Assembly: GCF_008329715.1 (NCBI RefSeq)
Contig: NZ_VTSR01000002.1
Location: 124,001-188,000, forward strand
DNA: 64,000 nucleotides
Direction: 5' to 3'
Origin: Gimesia chilikensis
GTDB taxonomy: Bacteria; Planctomycetota; Planctomycetia; Planctomycetales; Planctomycetaceae
The position numbers and the translations under genes were made by a program. The notes under the pieces were generated by a model. It did no database searches. It saw only the letters and a list, made by a program, of their open reading frames with translations, and was not told the DNA's origin. Shown piece by piece: positions 17,738 to 25,074 of this stretch; positions within the stretch are counted from its first letter, which is position 1, and every line of letters starts with the position of its first letter.

Positions 17738-18973
17738 TCAAGTTAGTCGCAGACGCTGACGGGCAAAATCGATGGCCTCAATCAAAGCGTCGATGTCTTC
17801 GGTTGTGTTATAGAACGTCAGACTTGCACGCACACTGGCGGGGATCTGCAGTAACTGATGTAACGGCATGGTGCAATGGTGTCCGTGACGCACCGCAATC
17901 CCCTTGCGGTCCAGCAGCGTTGCCAAATCTTCAGGATGCGCACCTTCGATATTAAAGCTGAAAATCGCGCCACGTTGTTCCAGTTCCTGTGGGCCATAAA
18001 TTTCCAGGCCGGGCACGGACTGCAGTCGTTCCATGGCGTACTGGCTGAGCTGATGCTCCTGTTCTGCGATCACGTCAAAGCCGAGTTGATTGACATACTC
18101 GATGGCGGTCCCCAACGCGATCGCCTGGGCGATCGCAGGTGTGCCTGCTTCGAAGCGGGCCGGTAGACGGGCCCACTTTGATTCGTCCAGATGCACTTCG
18201 GAAATCATATTACCGCCATACAGGAACGGCGGCAGGTTTTCCAGCAGTGCCTTGCGACCATAGAGCACACCGATGCCCGAAGGACCGAAAATCTTGTGAC
18301 CTGAGAATGCGAGGAAGTCGATCTCGCTTTCAACAACATCGACAGGCAGATGAGGCACGCTCTGGGCGCCATCAACAAAGATGAGTGCACCCGCTGCATG
18401 GGCAAGCCGGGCCATCTCCGTGATGGGATTAATCGTTCCCAGAACATTCGACATCCCGGTGACCGCGACCAGCCGGGTTCTGTTCGTCAACAGACCTTGA
18501 TAGTGTTCGAGATCCAGCCGTCCCTCGGGAGTCAGCTGGATGAACTTCAGCACGGCCCCCTGCTCTTTAGCAATCGCCTGCCAGGGGACGAAGTTCGCGT
18601 GATGTTCCATTTCATTCAGGATGATCTCATCGCCTTCCTTGAGGAAATGTCTGCCCCAGGAGTAAGCAACGAGATTGATGGACATCGTAGTGCCGGAGGT
18701 GAAAATGATCTCTTCGGGATGTTCTGCCCCAATGAACTTTTGAATGCAGGCACGCGCCGATTCCATTTCGGTCGTCACACGGTCGCCCAGCTGATGCACG
18801 CCGCGGTGGACATTCGAGTAATATTGTTCGTAGACTTCCGTAATTTTATCAATGACGACCTGAGGACGCTGGGCTGAGGCACCACTGTCCAGGTAAACCA
18901 GCGGTTTCCCGTTGGGAAGGGAACGCTGCAAGATCGGAAAGTCATTTCGGATGGCTGATAGATTGGCGACCAT
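17738..18973 (-). CDS. sufS: Cysteine desulfurase SufS
   Basis: PLP-dependent group II cysteine desulfurase of 411 residues that takes sulfur from cysteine for Fe-S cluster assembly. The PLP lysine is K227 in FSGHKIFGPSG, with the HHANFVPW and DGAQSVPH cofactor motifs before it. The persulfide-forming cysteine is C367 in RHGHHCTMPLH, embedded in the short loop typical of SufS. It stands alone here; the other Suf-type partners (SufE, Mrp) lie about 7 kb away on the opposite strand, and no sufBCD is in the window. No clear ribosome site precedes the ATG. Confidence 0.95.
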   Translation of the reverse strand: MVANLSAIRNDFPILQRSLPNGKPLVYLDSGASAQRPQVVIDKITEVYEQYYSNVHRGVHQLGDRVTTEMESARACIQKFIGAEHPEEIIFTSGTTMSINLVAYSWGRHFLKEGDEIILNEMEHHANFVPWQAIAKEQGAVLKFIQLTPEGRLDLEHYQGLLTNRTRLVAVTGMSNVLGTINPITEMARLAHAAGALIFVDGAQSVPHLPVDVVESEIDFLAFSGHKIFGPSGIGVLYGRKALLENLPPFLYGGNMISEVHLDESKWARLPARFEAGTPAIAQAIALGTAIEYVNQLGFDVIAEQEHQLSQYAMERLQSVPGLEIYGPQELEQRGAIFSFNIEGAHPEDLATLLDRKGIAVRHGHHCTMPLHQLLQIPASVRASLTFYNTTEDIDALIEAIDFARQRLRLT

Positions 18974-19291
18974 GATTGTTTAAGTCTGGTAGAAGTTTAT
19001 AGAAAATCGACGTCTCTACAGGAATTCTAACAGGAAACCCTGTAATGAAAAGGCTGTCGCGACAAAGCAGGGCGCAGACCGGATTCTCTTCAGGTCGACA
19101 GTTCTGTTCCCCTGATAAAAGTGGAGTATCAGTCAGACACATGGGTAGCAGGATGTGTTCAGGGCTGAGCGTGGATCTGGAGTTGTTTTGAAGCCAGATC
19201 AGTCGGAAGTTCTGCTTTCAGAGATTGCTTTCGACGCCTGAGAGATACCAGTCTGATCGCGCCAGTATCTCTGTCATGAACACATGCAGGC
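18974..19291. other. Intergenic region with one inverted repeat
   Basis: A 318-base gap between two minus-strand genes. AGAGATAC (19241-19248) pairs with GTATCTCT (19265-19272), 20 bases beyond the lipoprotein stop, and may act as its terminator although no T-tract follows. The sufS promoter must lie in the part near 18980-19100. Nothing else is recognisable. Confidence 0.45.
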
Positions 19292-20731
19292 TCATTTTTT
19301 GGGGACGAGCCGTTGTGCCTTGGTGACAAGATAGCAGGGTTTGCCCATCCGATCCTGCTGAGAGCCGTCAATGCGACCGTCAATCAGGACGACATCACCA
19401 TTTTTGAACCGGTTGAGTTTTCCCTGGTCCAGCAGGACGATGTTTCCGCCAAATTTATCCGATTGATCGGGAGTCGCATTGTAGGTGATGTTCCAGCTCT
19501 TTTCCTGTTCATCGAATTCCACCACGCCTCGCAACCAGCGATAGCCCTGACGATCGTAGCTGAATGGCGAAGGAGCCTTACCTGTGGAAGTTGCTGCACC
19601 ACCGCTAGACGGAAATTCGAAGGAAGCCGGCTGGAATTTGGTGGGAGCCATAAACTGCTCTGAGCGGACCAGCTGCGGACCGGAAGCAGGCATCTGATGG
19701 TTTGCATGACTGACCTGACCAGGCGCTGATTTCATGATCGAAGTGTTGTTCGGGCCGAAGGTGTCATCGTTGCCGGGGAAAGGGTTGTTCTGATTTCCGG
19801 GGAATGGATTATTCTGGTTTTCAGGGAATGTGTTGTCATTCTCTGGAAAGCTCTGGACAGGAGGCTGGAATTCCTGGCTGCTGTCGAATGCGTTTTCTTC
19901 AAAGGTGTCAGCGGGAGCACCCTGGTTAGCACTAAATTTTTTGGGATTCGCTTCGAAGGTATCGCCACTGCTTTCAAAGCTCTGCTGCTGTACCGGGGAA
20001 GGTACGCTGAAGCCGCTATCGCTGTTCTCCTGGAACTGATCATTGGCTTCAGGAAATTTTTGTGGTGCATTTCCAGGAAACTGATCATTGTTGCTCGGGC
20101 CAAACTGATCGTCCATCTGGATATTGCCACCCTGTGGTTGAGGGTTTTTGTTACTCTGGAACTGATCGTTGGTGTCCGCAGGGAACGGATCATTCTGCGG
20201 AGGCTGACTGCTGTTTTGAGGAAACGTATTGTCAATCGGCGGATTATTGTTCGGACGAATCTGGTTGGGATCCTGGTAGCTCGGCACAGGCTGGCTGCTG
20301 GATGAACCGCTGTTGAAACCGCCGCTGGGATTCGTGTTGCGTCCCGATGCGGTTGAATTGGCATCGAAGGGCGCGTTCATATCCGAACCGGAAGGACTGT
20401 TGAGTGGCTGTTTCCACTGTGTATCGACGCCATCGTAGTTGGTATTTGTATTGTTGGGGAATGAATCGTTCCAGGCCTGGGAACCATTGGAAGGCAGAGC
20501 GCCCTGTGGTGGCGGTACAGGCTGTCCCAGATCTGGTTGCATGGGATAATTCCCGGGGGGAATCGTGGATTCCGGTATGACCGTACCGGGAGGCATCTGA
20601 TAAGGACCGGGCGCACCGTAGGGACCGGGATAAGTTCCACCATACGGATACTGATGGTGAGGATAACAGCCGGTCGCAGCGCAGCATAACAGTGCGCACC
20701 AGCTGGCATTGATTAAAAATCGTCTCGACAT
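19292..20731 (-). CDS. Asn/Pro/Phe-rich lipoprotein with C-terminal OB-like domain
   Basis: Unrecognised exported protein of 479 residues. A lipobox (CAATGC, Cys22) ends the signal peptide. Residues 23-100 are Pro/Tyr/Gly rich. About residues 100-340 are low complexity, with a loose repeat of N-D-x-F-P-x-N type (for instance NDQFPGN, NDNTFPEN, NQNNPFPGN). The last ~95 residues look folded: YRWLRGVVEFDEQEKSWNI, then NRFKNGDVVLIDGRIDGS, then CYLVTKAQRLVPKK, which resembles an OB fold. AAGGA precedes the ATG. A long disordered tether holding an OB-like head at the membrane is the simplest reading; function is unknown. Confidence 0.82.
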   Translation of the reverse strand: MSRRFLINASWCALLCCAATGCYPHHQYPYGGTYPGPYGAPGPYQMPPGTVIPESTIPPGNYPMQPDLGQPVPPPQGALPSNGSQAWNDSFPNNTNTNYDGVDTQWKQPLNSPSGSDMNAPFDANSTASGRNTNPSGGFNSGSSSSQPVPSYQDPNQIRPNNNPPIDNTFPQNSSQPPQNDPFPADTNDQFQSNKNPQPQGGNIQMDDQFGPSNNDQFPGNAPQKFPEANDQFQENSDSGFSVPSPVQQQSFESSGDTFEANPKKFSANQGAPADTFEENAFDSSQEFQPPVQSFPENDNTFPENQNNPFPGNQNNPFPGNDDTFGPNNTSIMKSAPGQVSHANHQMPASGPQLVRSEQFMAPTKFQPASFEFPSSGGAATSTGKAPSPFSYDRQGYRWLRGVVEFDEQEKSWNITYNATPDQSDKFGGNIVLLDQGKLNRFKNGDVVLIDGRIDGSQQDRMGKPCYLVTKAQRLVPKK

Positions 20732-21097
20732 GATTGGGTCCTTAATGTTCCAAATGATTTCCCGGATGAGACTGGTGATCTGCAGGAAGGGAAAAACTTA
20801 TGGACGGGGTACCTGCCTAAATTCAGATTTCGGGTATTCTGTTTCACATACAGCGGGGATTGATGTGGCCGGTCTCTGCGGAAAGACCGAACAGAAATGA
20901 TCTGATTGTTCAGCAAGCGAGCGGGATTTTAGGGAATCTTGATTATGTGTCTATACCGAATCAGCGATTCTCAAGGTCCGTCTGTAAAAGTTGACAAGAA
21001 AAATGGACCAGAGACTGACTTTGCGTTTCCCTTTTGTAATCTTTACAATTAACGGTCCCATTAAACTGTCTCACAATGTCCGTCTTAAAGATTCTTC
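20732..21097. other. Divergent intergenic region
   Basis: A 366-base gap between the lipoprotein gene (minus) and the YkgJ-like gene (plus). It holds the candidate promoter given separately. No gene or RNA could be recognised in the rest. Confidence 0.5.
21021..21049 (+). promoter_or_regulatory. Candidate sigma70 promoter for the YkgJ-like gene
   Basis: TTGCGT (21021-21026), a 17-base spacer, then TACAAT (21044-21049). The -10 matches TATAAT at five of six bases and the spacing is ideal; the -35 is weaker. It would leave a leader of about 40 bases. Confidence 0.4.
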
Positions 21098-22372
21098 ATG
21101 CCTGCTCCTTCATTAAAGCTGCCCACGATCCAGAACTGGAACTGCCATAATTGTGGGGGATGTTGTAAGCAGCATCAGATTGAAATCACGCTGGAAGAAA
21201 AAGAACGGATCGACAAACAAGGCTGGGAGGAGGATGATTCGATCCCAGGGGGCAAACCGGTGATCGTAAAGATGGGGATCTCACCGACCAGCCAACGCTA
21301 CCGCCTGGCACATCAGGAAGATGGCTCCTGTATCTTTTTGGATGAACAGGGCCTGTGCCGGATTCATGCCAAATTTGGCGAACCCGCCAAGCCGCTGGCC
21401 TGCCAGGTTTATCCGTATGCCTTCCATCCTGCAGGCAATGACATCGCCGTCAGTCTGCGTTTCAGTTGTCCTTCGGTCGTTGCGAACCTGGGTGAACGCA
21501 TTGATCGGCAGGAACCCGCGATTCGAAAGATTGTCAACCAGGTGTTGCCCAAGCGGCATAAAGCTCCTCCCGCTCCGAATCTGACGGTACGAGAAGCGGT
21601 GGGCTGGCCGGATACACTGAAAGCAGTTACCGCGCTCAGTCGTTTCTTCGCTGATCCGGAAGTCCCTGTGCAAACCAGTTTATTGCGCGCGCTGGGGTGG
21701 GTCGAGTTGATAGAACACGCGCGGTTTGAAGTTGTGCAGGGAGAACGCTTCACGGAATTTCTCGAACTGATCTCCCAGGCTGTGGATCAGGAACTGCCGG
21801 CTGATCTGGAGATCCCCCGCACGCCTCCCAGCAGGTTGGGGGGAATTCAGTTTCGCCTGCTGGCGGCACAATACGCTCGCAAAGATACACATGCGGAAAC
21901 AGCCAAGGGGTTAGGCAGGCGGTTGTCGCTGCTGATGTCCGCGTTGAAGTTTACCCGGGGCAGTGGCACCATACCTCAACTGCAGGAACGTTTTCAGCGT
22001 GTCCCTTTCGCGGCTCTGGAAGAACCCTTTGGTTCGCTGCCTGCCGAGAGTCAGAAGTTATTCTCACGCTACTTTCGCGTCAAAATTCAGGGGCTGCATT
22101 TTCTGGGAGCAGCCTATTACGACATTCCGTTTGTGGAAGGTTTCTACCATCTGGCGCTGATGTTCCCCTCAATCCTCTGGATCGCACGCTGGATTGCCGC
22201 AGGAGAAGGGAGAACAGAACTTGTGGCGGAAGATATCAATGAGGCGATGACAATTGCCGATCACCACCATGGATATTCACCGGTTTTCGGAATGCCTCAT
22301 TTTCGCAGCCGGGTGAAAACGTTATCACGCACCGGCGACATCAAGAAACTCATCAGTTGGTACGGTCAGTAG
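21098..22372 (+). CDS. YkgJ-type cysteine-cluster protein
   Basis: Protein of 424 residues with the zinc/iron-chelating YkgJ (UPF0153) cysteine cluster at its N-terminus: NCHNCGGCCKQHQIEI places Cys at 15, 18, 21 and 22. CRIHAKFGEPAKPLACQVYPYAF follows near residue 90, giving the further Cys ligands of the family. The long C-terminal part is helical and not assigned. Members are linked to metal-centre or protein modification roles, but none is proven for this one. Its last 20 bases overlap the end of the DUF427 gene on the other strand. Confidence 0.88.
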   Translation: MPAPSLKLPTIQNWNCHNCGGCCKQHQIEITLEEKERIDKQGWEEDDSIPGGKPVIVKMGISPTSQRYRLAHQEDGSCIFLDEQGLCRIHAKFGEPAKPLACQVYPYAFHPAGNDIAVSLRFSCPSVVANLGERIDRQEPAIRKIVNQVLPKRHKAPPAPNLTVREAVGWPDTLKAVTALSRFFADPEVPVQTSLLRALGWVELIEHARFEVVQGERFTEFLELISQAVDQELPADLEIPRTPPSRLGGIQFRLLAAQYARKDTHAETAKGLGRRLSLLMSALKFTRGSGTIPQLQERFQRVPFAALEEPFGSLPAESQKLFSRYFRVKIQGLHFLGAAYYDIPFVEGFYHLALMFPSILWIARWIAAGEGRTELVAEDINEAMTIADHHHGYSPVFGMPHFRSRVKTLSRTGDIKKLISWYGQ

Positions 22373-22673
22373 AAGATGAGATGTCGGATTCGTTTGTCAG
22401 CTCGACCCCTTTCCAGAACGCAATCCGGTTTTTGAGCTGCCCGTATTCTTTTTCGGGGTTGAGGTAATACCAGGCAGCATCCCGGTTCACCTTATCCTCC
22501 ACGACAACATCGTAAAAGAACGCTTTACCTTTCTGGGGGCTGGTAGATGTAGAGGTGCTCTTCTTCAGAAAACGGGAGTTAACCGACTCAATGGGAAAGT
22601 AGACATCCCCATCCACCATCACGGTGTCATCGGACTCGACCAGGACAGCCTCATTCCAGATTGCTTTAGGCAC
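22353..22673 (-). CDS. DUF427 domain protein
   Basis: Small cytoplasmic protein of 106 residues. The frame opens with a TTG at 22703, but a GTG at 22673 is the better start: GAGGAG lies six bases before it, and the protein then begins (M)PKAIWNEAVLVESDDT, matching where DUF427 proteins begin. Further family motifs are VYFPIESVN, AFFYDVVVEDKVNRDAAWYY and AFWKGVEL. A Ser/Thr stretch near residue 46 replaces the usual CPWKG segment. Function of the family is unknown. The 3' end overlaps the YkgJ-like gene tail-to-tail by 20 bases. Confidence 0.9.
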   Translation of the reverse strand: MPKAIWNEAVLVESDDTVMVDGDVYFPIESVNSRFLKKSTSTSTSPQKGKAFFYDVVVEDKVNRDAAWYYLNPEKEYGQLKNRIAFWKGVELTNESDISSSTDRTN

Positions 22674-22789
22674 ACCGAACTCCTCATCGTTAAGTGATAA
22701 CAATGGTTTGACTAACGAAATGAGAATGGTCTATTCAGTGAGGTTGCCCACATCTATCGTAGTCAAGTCGGCCCGGAATACTAACAAAA

Positions 22790-22826
22790 AAATGAAAAAA
22801 TTATTCACCGGTCAGGTGGTGGTGAA
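22790..22826 (-). terminator. Terminator of the 111-residue protein gene
   Basis: On the minus strand TTCACC pairs with GGTGAA (22826-22821 with 22809-22804), followed by TAATTTTTTCATTTTTTT. It lies about 50 bases after the stop of the 22875-23210 gene and supports that gene being real. Confidence 0.6.
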
Positions 22827-22874
22827 AAAACGCGATCCTGAACTGGCAGTCAAACTGAAAGTGGGACAGGAAAA

Positions 22875-23210
22875 TTACAGACTGTCTGAGGCTTCGGGGG
22901 GCATCTGTCGGGGGCTGAAGGAGATGATTCCCAGTTCCCACTGTTTGCGTTTAAACATGTTTTCCGAGTTGAGAGTGTGGATGAAAGTCGCATCCTGACG
23001 CTGATAGGAAATCAGGCCACCATCCTCAAGTTCGACAATATGAATGATTTCCTGAGGATGAGCAGAGGGGTGCTGTTTGATTTCCACATCCTCTGACCCA
23101 ATCAGTTCTTCCACTGAGAGCAGGGATTTACTTTGATTCAGCGTGAACCGCCCCTGGCTGTCTGGAATCTTTTCCCATTGATATCGTTCGAGTAAATCGG
23201 AGACTTTCAT
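22875..23210 (-). CDS. Hypothetical 111-residue protein
   Basis: No family recognised. It begins MKVSDLLERYQWEKIPDSQGRF and has mixed charged and hydrophobic composition typical of a small globular cytoplasmic protein, with no signal peptide or membrane segment. A terminator follows on the same strand. The overlapping plus-strand frame at 22624-22998 is a shadow. It precedes the DUF427 gene on the same strand, but the terminator separates them. Confidence 0.62.
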   Translation of the reverse strand: MKVSDLLERYQWEKIPDSQGRFTLNQSKSLLSVEELIGSEDVEIKQHPSAHPQEIIHIVELEDGGLISYQRQDATFIHTLNSENMFKRKQWELGIISFSPRQMPPEASDSL

Positions 23211-23346
23211 ACATGCACACTATAAATCTGAATCGGGAATAACAAACGAAAACTTACAAATATAGATGTTAAAACTTGAGTCTACTGGCTGATGCCAAAA
23301 ATTGGAAGGATGCTGGCCGGCGTTCGATTCTCACGCAGCGCGCATA

Positions 23347-23389
23347 AAAAAAATGATGTTTCCCTATAAAAGAGAGACACCATTTTTTT
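23347..23389 (-). terminator. Terminator-like hairpin downstream of the Cys-rich protein gene
   Basis: A-rich arm 23347-23362 pairs with T-rich arm 23374-23389 with one mismatch and one G-U pair. In the minus direction the second arm ends in a run of seven T residues, so it fits a bidirectional terminator. Confidence 0.6.
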
Positions 23390-23452
23390 CAATTTTTTAT
23401 CGCAGTTCAATTCAGATTCGTTTGGTGAAGGACGTTCATTCTGGTGATGTCC

Positions 23453-23478
23453 GTCCGAGGGAAGTGATTCCCTCGGAC
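23453..23478. repeat. Perfect 11-base hairpin
   Basis: GTCCGAGGGAA (23453-23463) and TTCCCTCGGAC (23468-23478) with a GTGA loop. It lies 86 bases past the Cys-rich gene stop. No T-tract follows on either side, so it may be an mRNA 3'-end stabiliser or part of a small RNA rather than a simple terminator. Confidence 0.6.
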
Positions 23479-23563
23479 TTGACATTCACGATTATTGAAG
23501 CTGCCCTTCGGACCTGATTAACCAATCCCTTAGTGCGGGGATTTCAGTTATTCTCAAATCTGA

Positions 23564-24076
23564 TTAGTTGCAGCAAGACTTGGGTGACGGAGCACAGCAA
23601 GTCGGCTTAGGAGCTGGTGCACAGCAGGTTGGAGCTGGAGCACAGCAAGACTTCTTAACTTTGCAGCAACGAACTTTGACTTTGCAGCAACGATCTTTGC
23701 AACGGTTGAACATTTTGCCGCAACGATCTTTGCAACCCCGCAGGAAGCCACCATTGAACAATTTCTTGTGTCCGCAGCAGCTGCTTTCGCAGGTGTTGCA
23801 GCAAGATTTAGGAGCTGGGGCACAGCAGGTCTTAGGAGCAGGTGCACAGCAAGTCTTTGGTGCAGGAGCACAGCAGGCCTTCGGTGCGGGAGCACAGCAG
23901 GTCTTAGGAGCAGGTGCACAGCAAGTTGGCTTGGGGGCACAGCATTTCTTGGGAGCAGGTGCACAGCAAGTTGGGGCAGGAGCACAGCATCCTTTACCCA
24001 GGAAGCCAGCAGCTTCAGCGGATACACCAGCACAACAAACAACCGCTACAGCGGCAACGTAACTTAACAATTTCAT
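23564..24076 (-). CDS. Secreted cysteine/proline repeat protein (CCAPAPK repeats)
   Basis: Exported protein of 170 residues, no named family recognised. Residues 1-23 form a signal peptide (LLSYVAAVAVVCCAGVSAEA). The mature protein starts with eight tandem units of CCAPAPK type (7-8 residues each). A basic Cys-rich middle follows (GCKDRCGKMFNRCKDRCCKVK, about residues 110-130), and then three further CCAPxP units and a final CCN. Cys and Pro make up a large part of the mature chain. Planctomycete cell envelopes were long ago reported to be cysteine/proline rich, so a disulfide-crosslinked envelope role is a plausible inference. Other reading frames stay open only because of the repeats. Confidence 0.88.
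   Translation of the reverse strand: MKLLSYVAAVAVVCCAGVSAEAAGFLGKGCCAPAPTCCAPAPKKCCAPKPTCCAPAPKTCCAPAPKACCAPAPKTCCAPAPKTCCAPAPKSCCNTCESSCCGHKKLFNGGFLRGCKDRCGKMFNRCKDRCCKVKVRCCKVKKSCCAPAPTCCAPAPKPTCCAPSPKSCCN
23575..24000. repeat. Tandem DNA repeats encoding CCAPAPK units
   Basis: A 21-24-base unit of the type ggagcaggtgcacagcaag recurs in two blocks, about 23575-23650 and 23805-24000, inside the Cys-rich gene. Unit lengths are multiples of three, so gain or loss of a unit keeps the frame. Confidence 0.85.
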
Positions 24077-24550
24077 TTAGGCAATCTCCAAGGATTCGCT
24101 TCGTGGACGGTCGTGAGGTACTCTTCTCGGTTTGGCTAGATGAGGTTTGCTAACTAACCGTGGAGTCCATAGCCTCACGTAATTAAAAAGGTAAACCTGC
24201 CTATTTTTTCGGCCAGATTTCGCGGAGAGTTATTGAATAAACACAAAATTGTGGGCTCACCCCCCAAAGTGGGTCCTGAAGGGGTACTTGTAACGATTAT
24301 GACGGCATTCGATTCCGCAAAGGGTGTCTCATACGGTGTTTGGCTTATATTTACGTTATGTGTACATCTGGTTCTTCTGTTGCGACTCACGCTCTATCGC
24401 AGTCGGAACCTGAAAAAACTATCCGCGACCTGATTCTGTTCCCCTGCTGTGAGTTGTATTCATCCCGTGCCTGTATACGATTGAAGAAGAGAGACAATCG
24501 GATCTGATGTGTGATGTTTTGTGCAGATTGTTGACTGGGATATTGATCTC
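24077..24550. other. Intergenic region
   Basis: A 474-base gap between divergent genes. It must hold the promoter of the Cys-rich gene. A 66-codon plus-strand frame at 24233-24433 encodes one hydrophobic stretch but has no supporting features. Nothing else recognised. Confidence 0.45.
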
Positions 24551-24988
24551 ATGAAAAACGTGTTTGTTCTTGAAGAGCGGGCACACCTGGTTTCGGAACT
24601 GCGCTGGCAGTTTGAAGGCCGGTCTGACTGGAACATTACCGGTTTCTCTTCGGATCAGGCCTTGTTTCAACAGACGCTGCAGGAAGATCCTGGCTCCGTG
24701 CTGGTCATTCTCGATTTCAGTGCAGGGAAAACGGTCTGTTTACAGTTCCTGCAGAGGCACCAGACGGCACGTTCCCGGTTTCCGGTGATGATCTTTTCAC
24801 CGGATCCTCTGGAAAATCTGGAGTGGGCCTTACGTGAGCTGGGCGTATTTCATATACAGAGTGGAGAACTGGAGCCGGATCGCCTCGCCAAAATCTGTTG
24901 CTGGTATCTGGAACCGGATCCTCTAAAACGTCAGACTTACCTGTCGAAGACCGGCGTGACATTGTCTCATCCGGAAGAAACGAACTGA
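24551..24988 (+). CDS. Receiver-like domain protein, unpaired
   Basis: Protein of 145 residues from the ATG at 24551; an in-frame GTG 30 bases earlier is less likely. The order of strands and helices fits a response-regulator receiver fold: KNVFVLEER, then VLVILDFS with an Asp at the usual phosphorylation strand, then FPVMIFSPDP, then LGVFHIQSGELEPDRL. The N-terminal acidic pair (DD) of canonical receivers is replaced by EER, and a conserved Lys is not evident, so phosphorylation is doubtful. No histidine kinase is nearby. It precedes the Mrp gene by 86 bases on the same strand. Confidence 0.65.
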   Translation: MKNVFVLEERAHLVSELRWQFEGRSDWNITGFSSDQALFQQTLQEDPGSVLVILDFSAGKTVCLQFLQRHQTARSRFPVMIFSPDPLENLEWALRELGVFHIQSGELEPDRLAKICCWYLEPDPLKRQTYLSKTGVTLSHPEETN

Positions 24989-25074
24989 CTTTAATCGGCT
25001 GGCCTGATGCGTAAAGAATGTTGGCGTCCCATTTCTGTAAGAAGAAATAAGTAATAGGAAAGTAATCTCAACTG

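Larger units (their letters stand above)
23211..23563. other. Intergenic region with two strong hairpins and a tRNA-like fragment
   Basis: This 353-base gap follows the Cys-rich gene on the minus strand. It holds a perfect 11-base hairpin at 23453-23478 and a terminator-like hairpin at 23347-23389. A short stretch at 23324-23344 contains TTCGATT followed by CTCAC, reminiscent of the 3' end of a tRNA, but no tRNA can be folded here. No gene is seen. Confidence 0.5.

Noticed and set aside
20991..20996. TTGACA as the -35 of the YkgJ-like gene
   Set aside because: No -10 box lies 16-18 bases downstream; the TTGCGT/TACAAT pair fits better.
22624..22998. A 124-codon plus-strand frame
   Set aside because: It overlaps two minus-strand genes and the terminator between them, and its product has no protein character.
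23575..24000. CRISPR-like appearance of regularly spaced repeats
   Set aside because: The repeats are nearly contiguous coding units of 21-24 bases without unique spacers, and no cas gene is present.
23568..24062. A 164-codon plus-strand frame rich in GAGAQQV, and a 162-codon frame on the minus strand, over the Cys-rich gene
   Set aside because: They are open only because the CCAPAPK DNA repeat has no stops in other frames; only the Cys-rich frame has a signal peptide and ordered motifs.
24233..24433. A 66-codon frame with one hydrophobic stretch
   Set aside because: A single hydrophobic run with no ribosome site or family support is not enough to call a gene.
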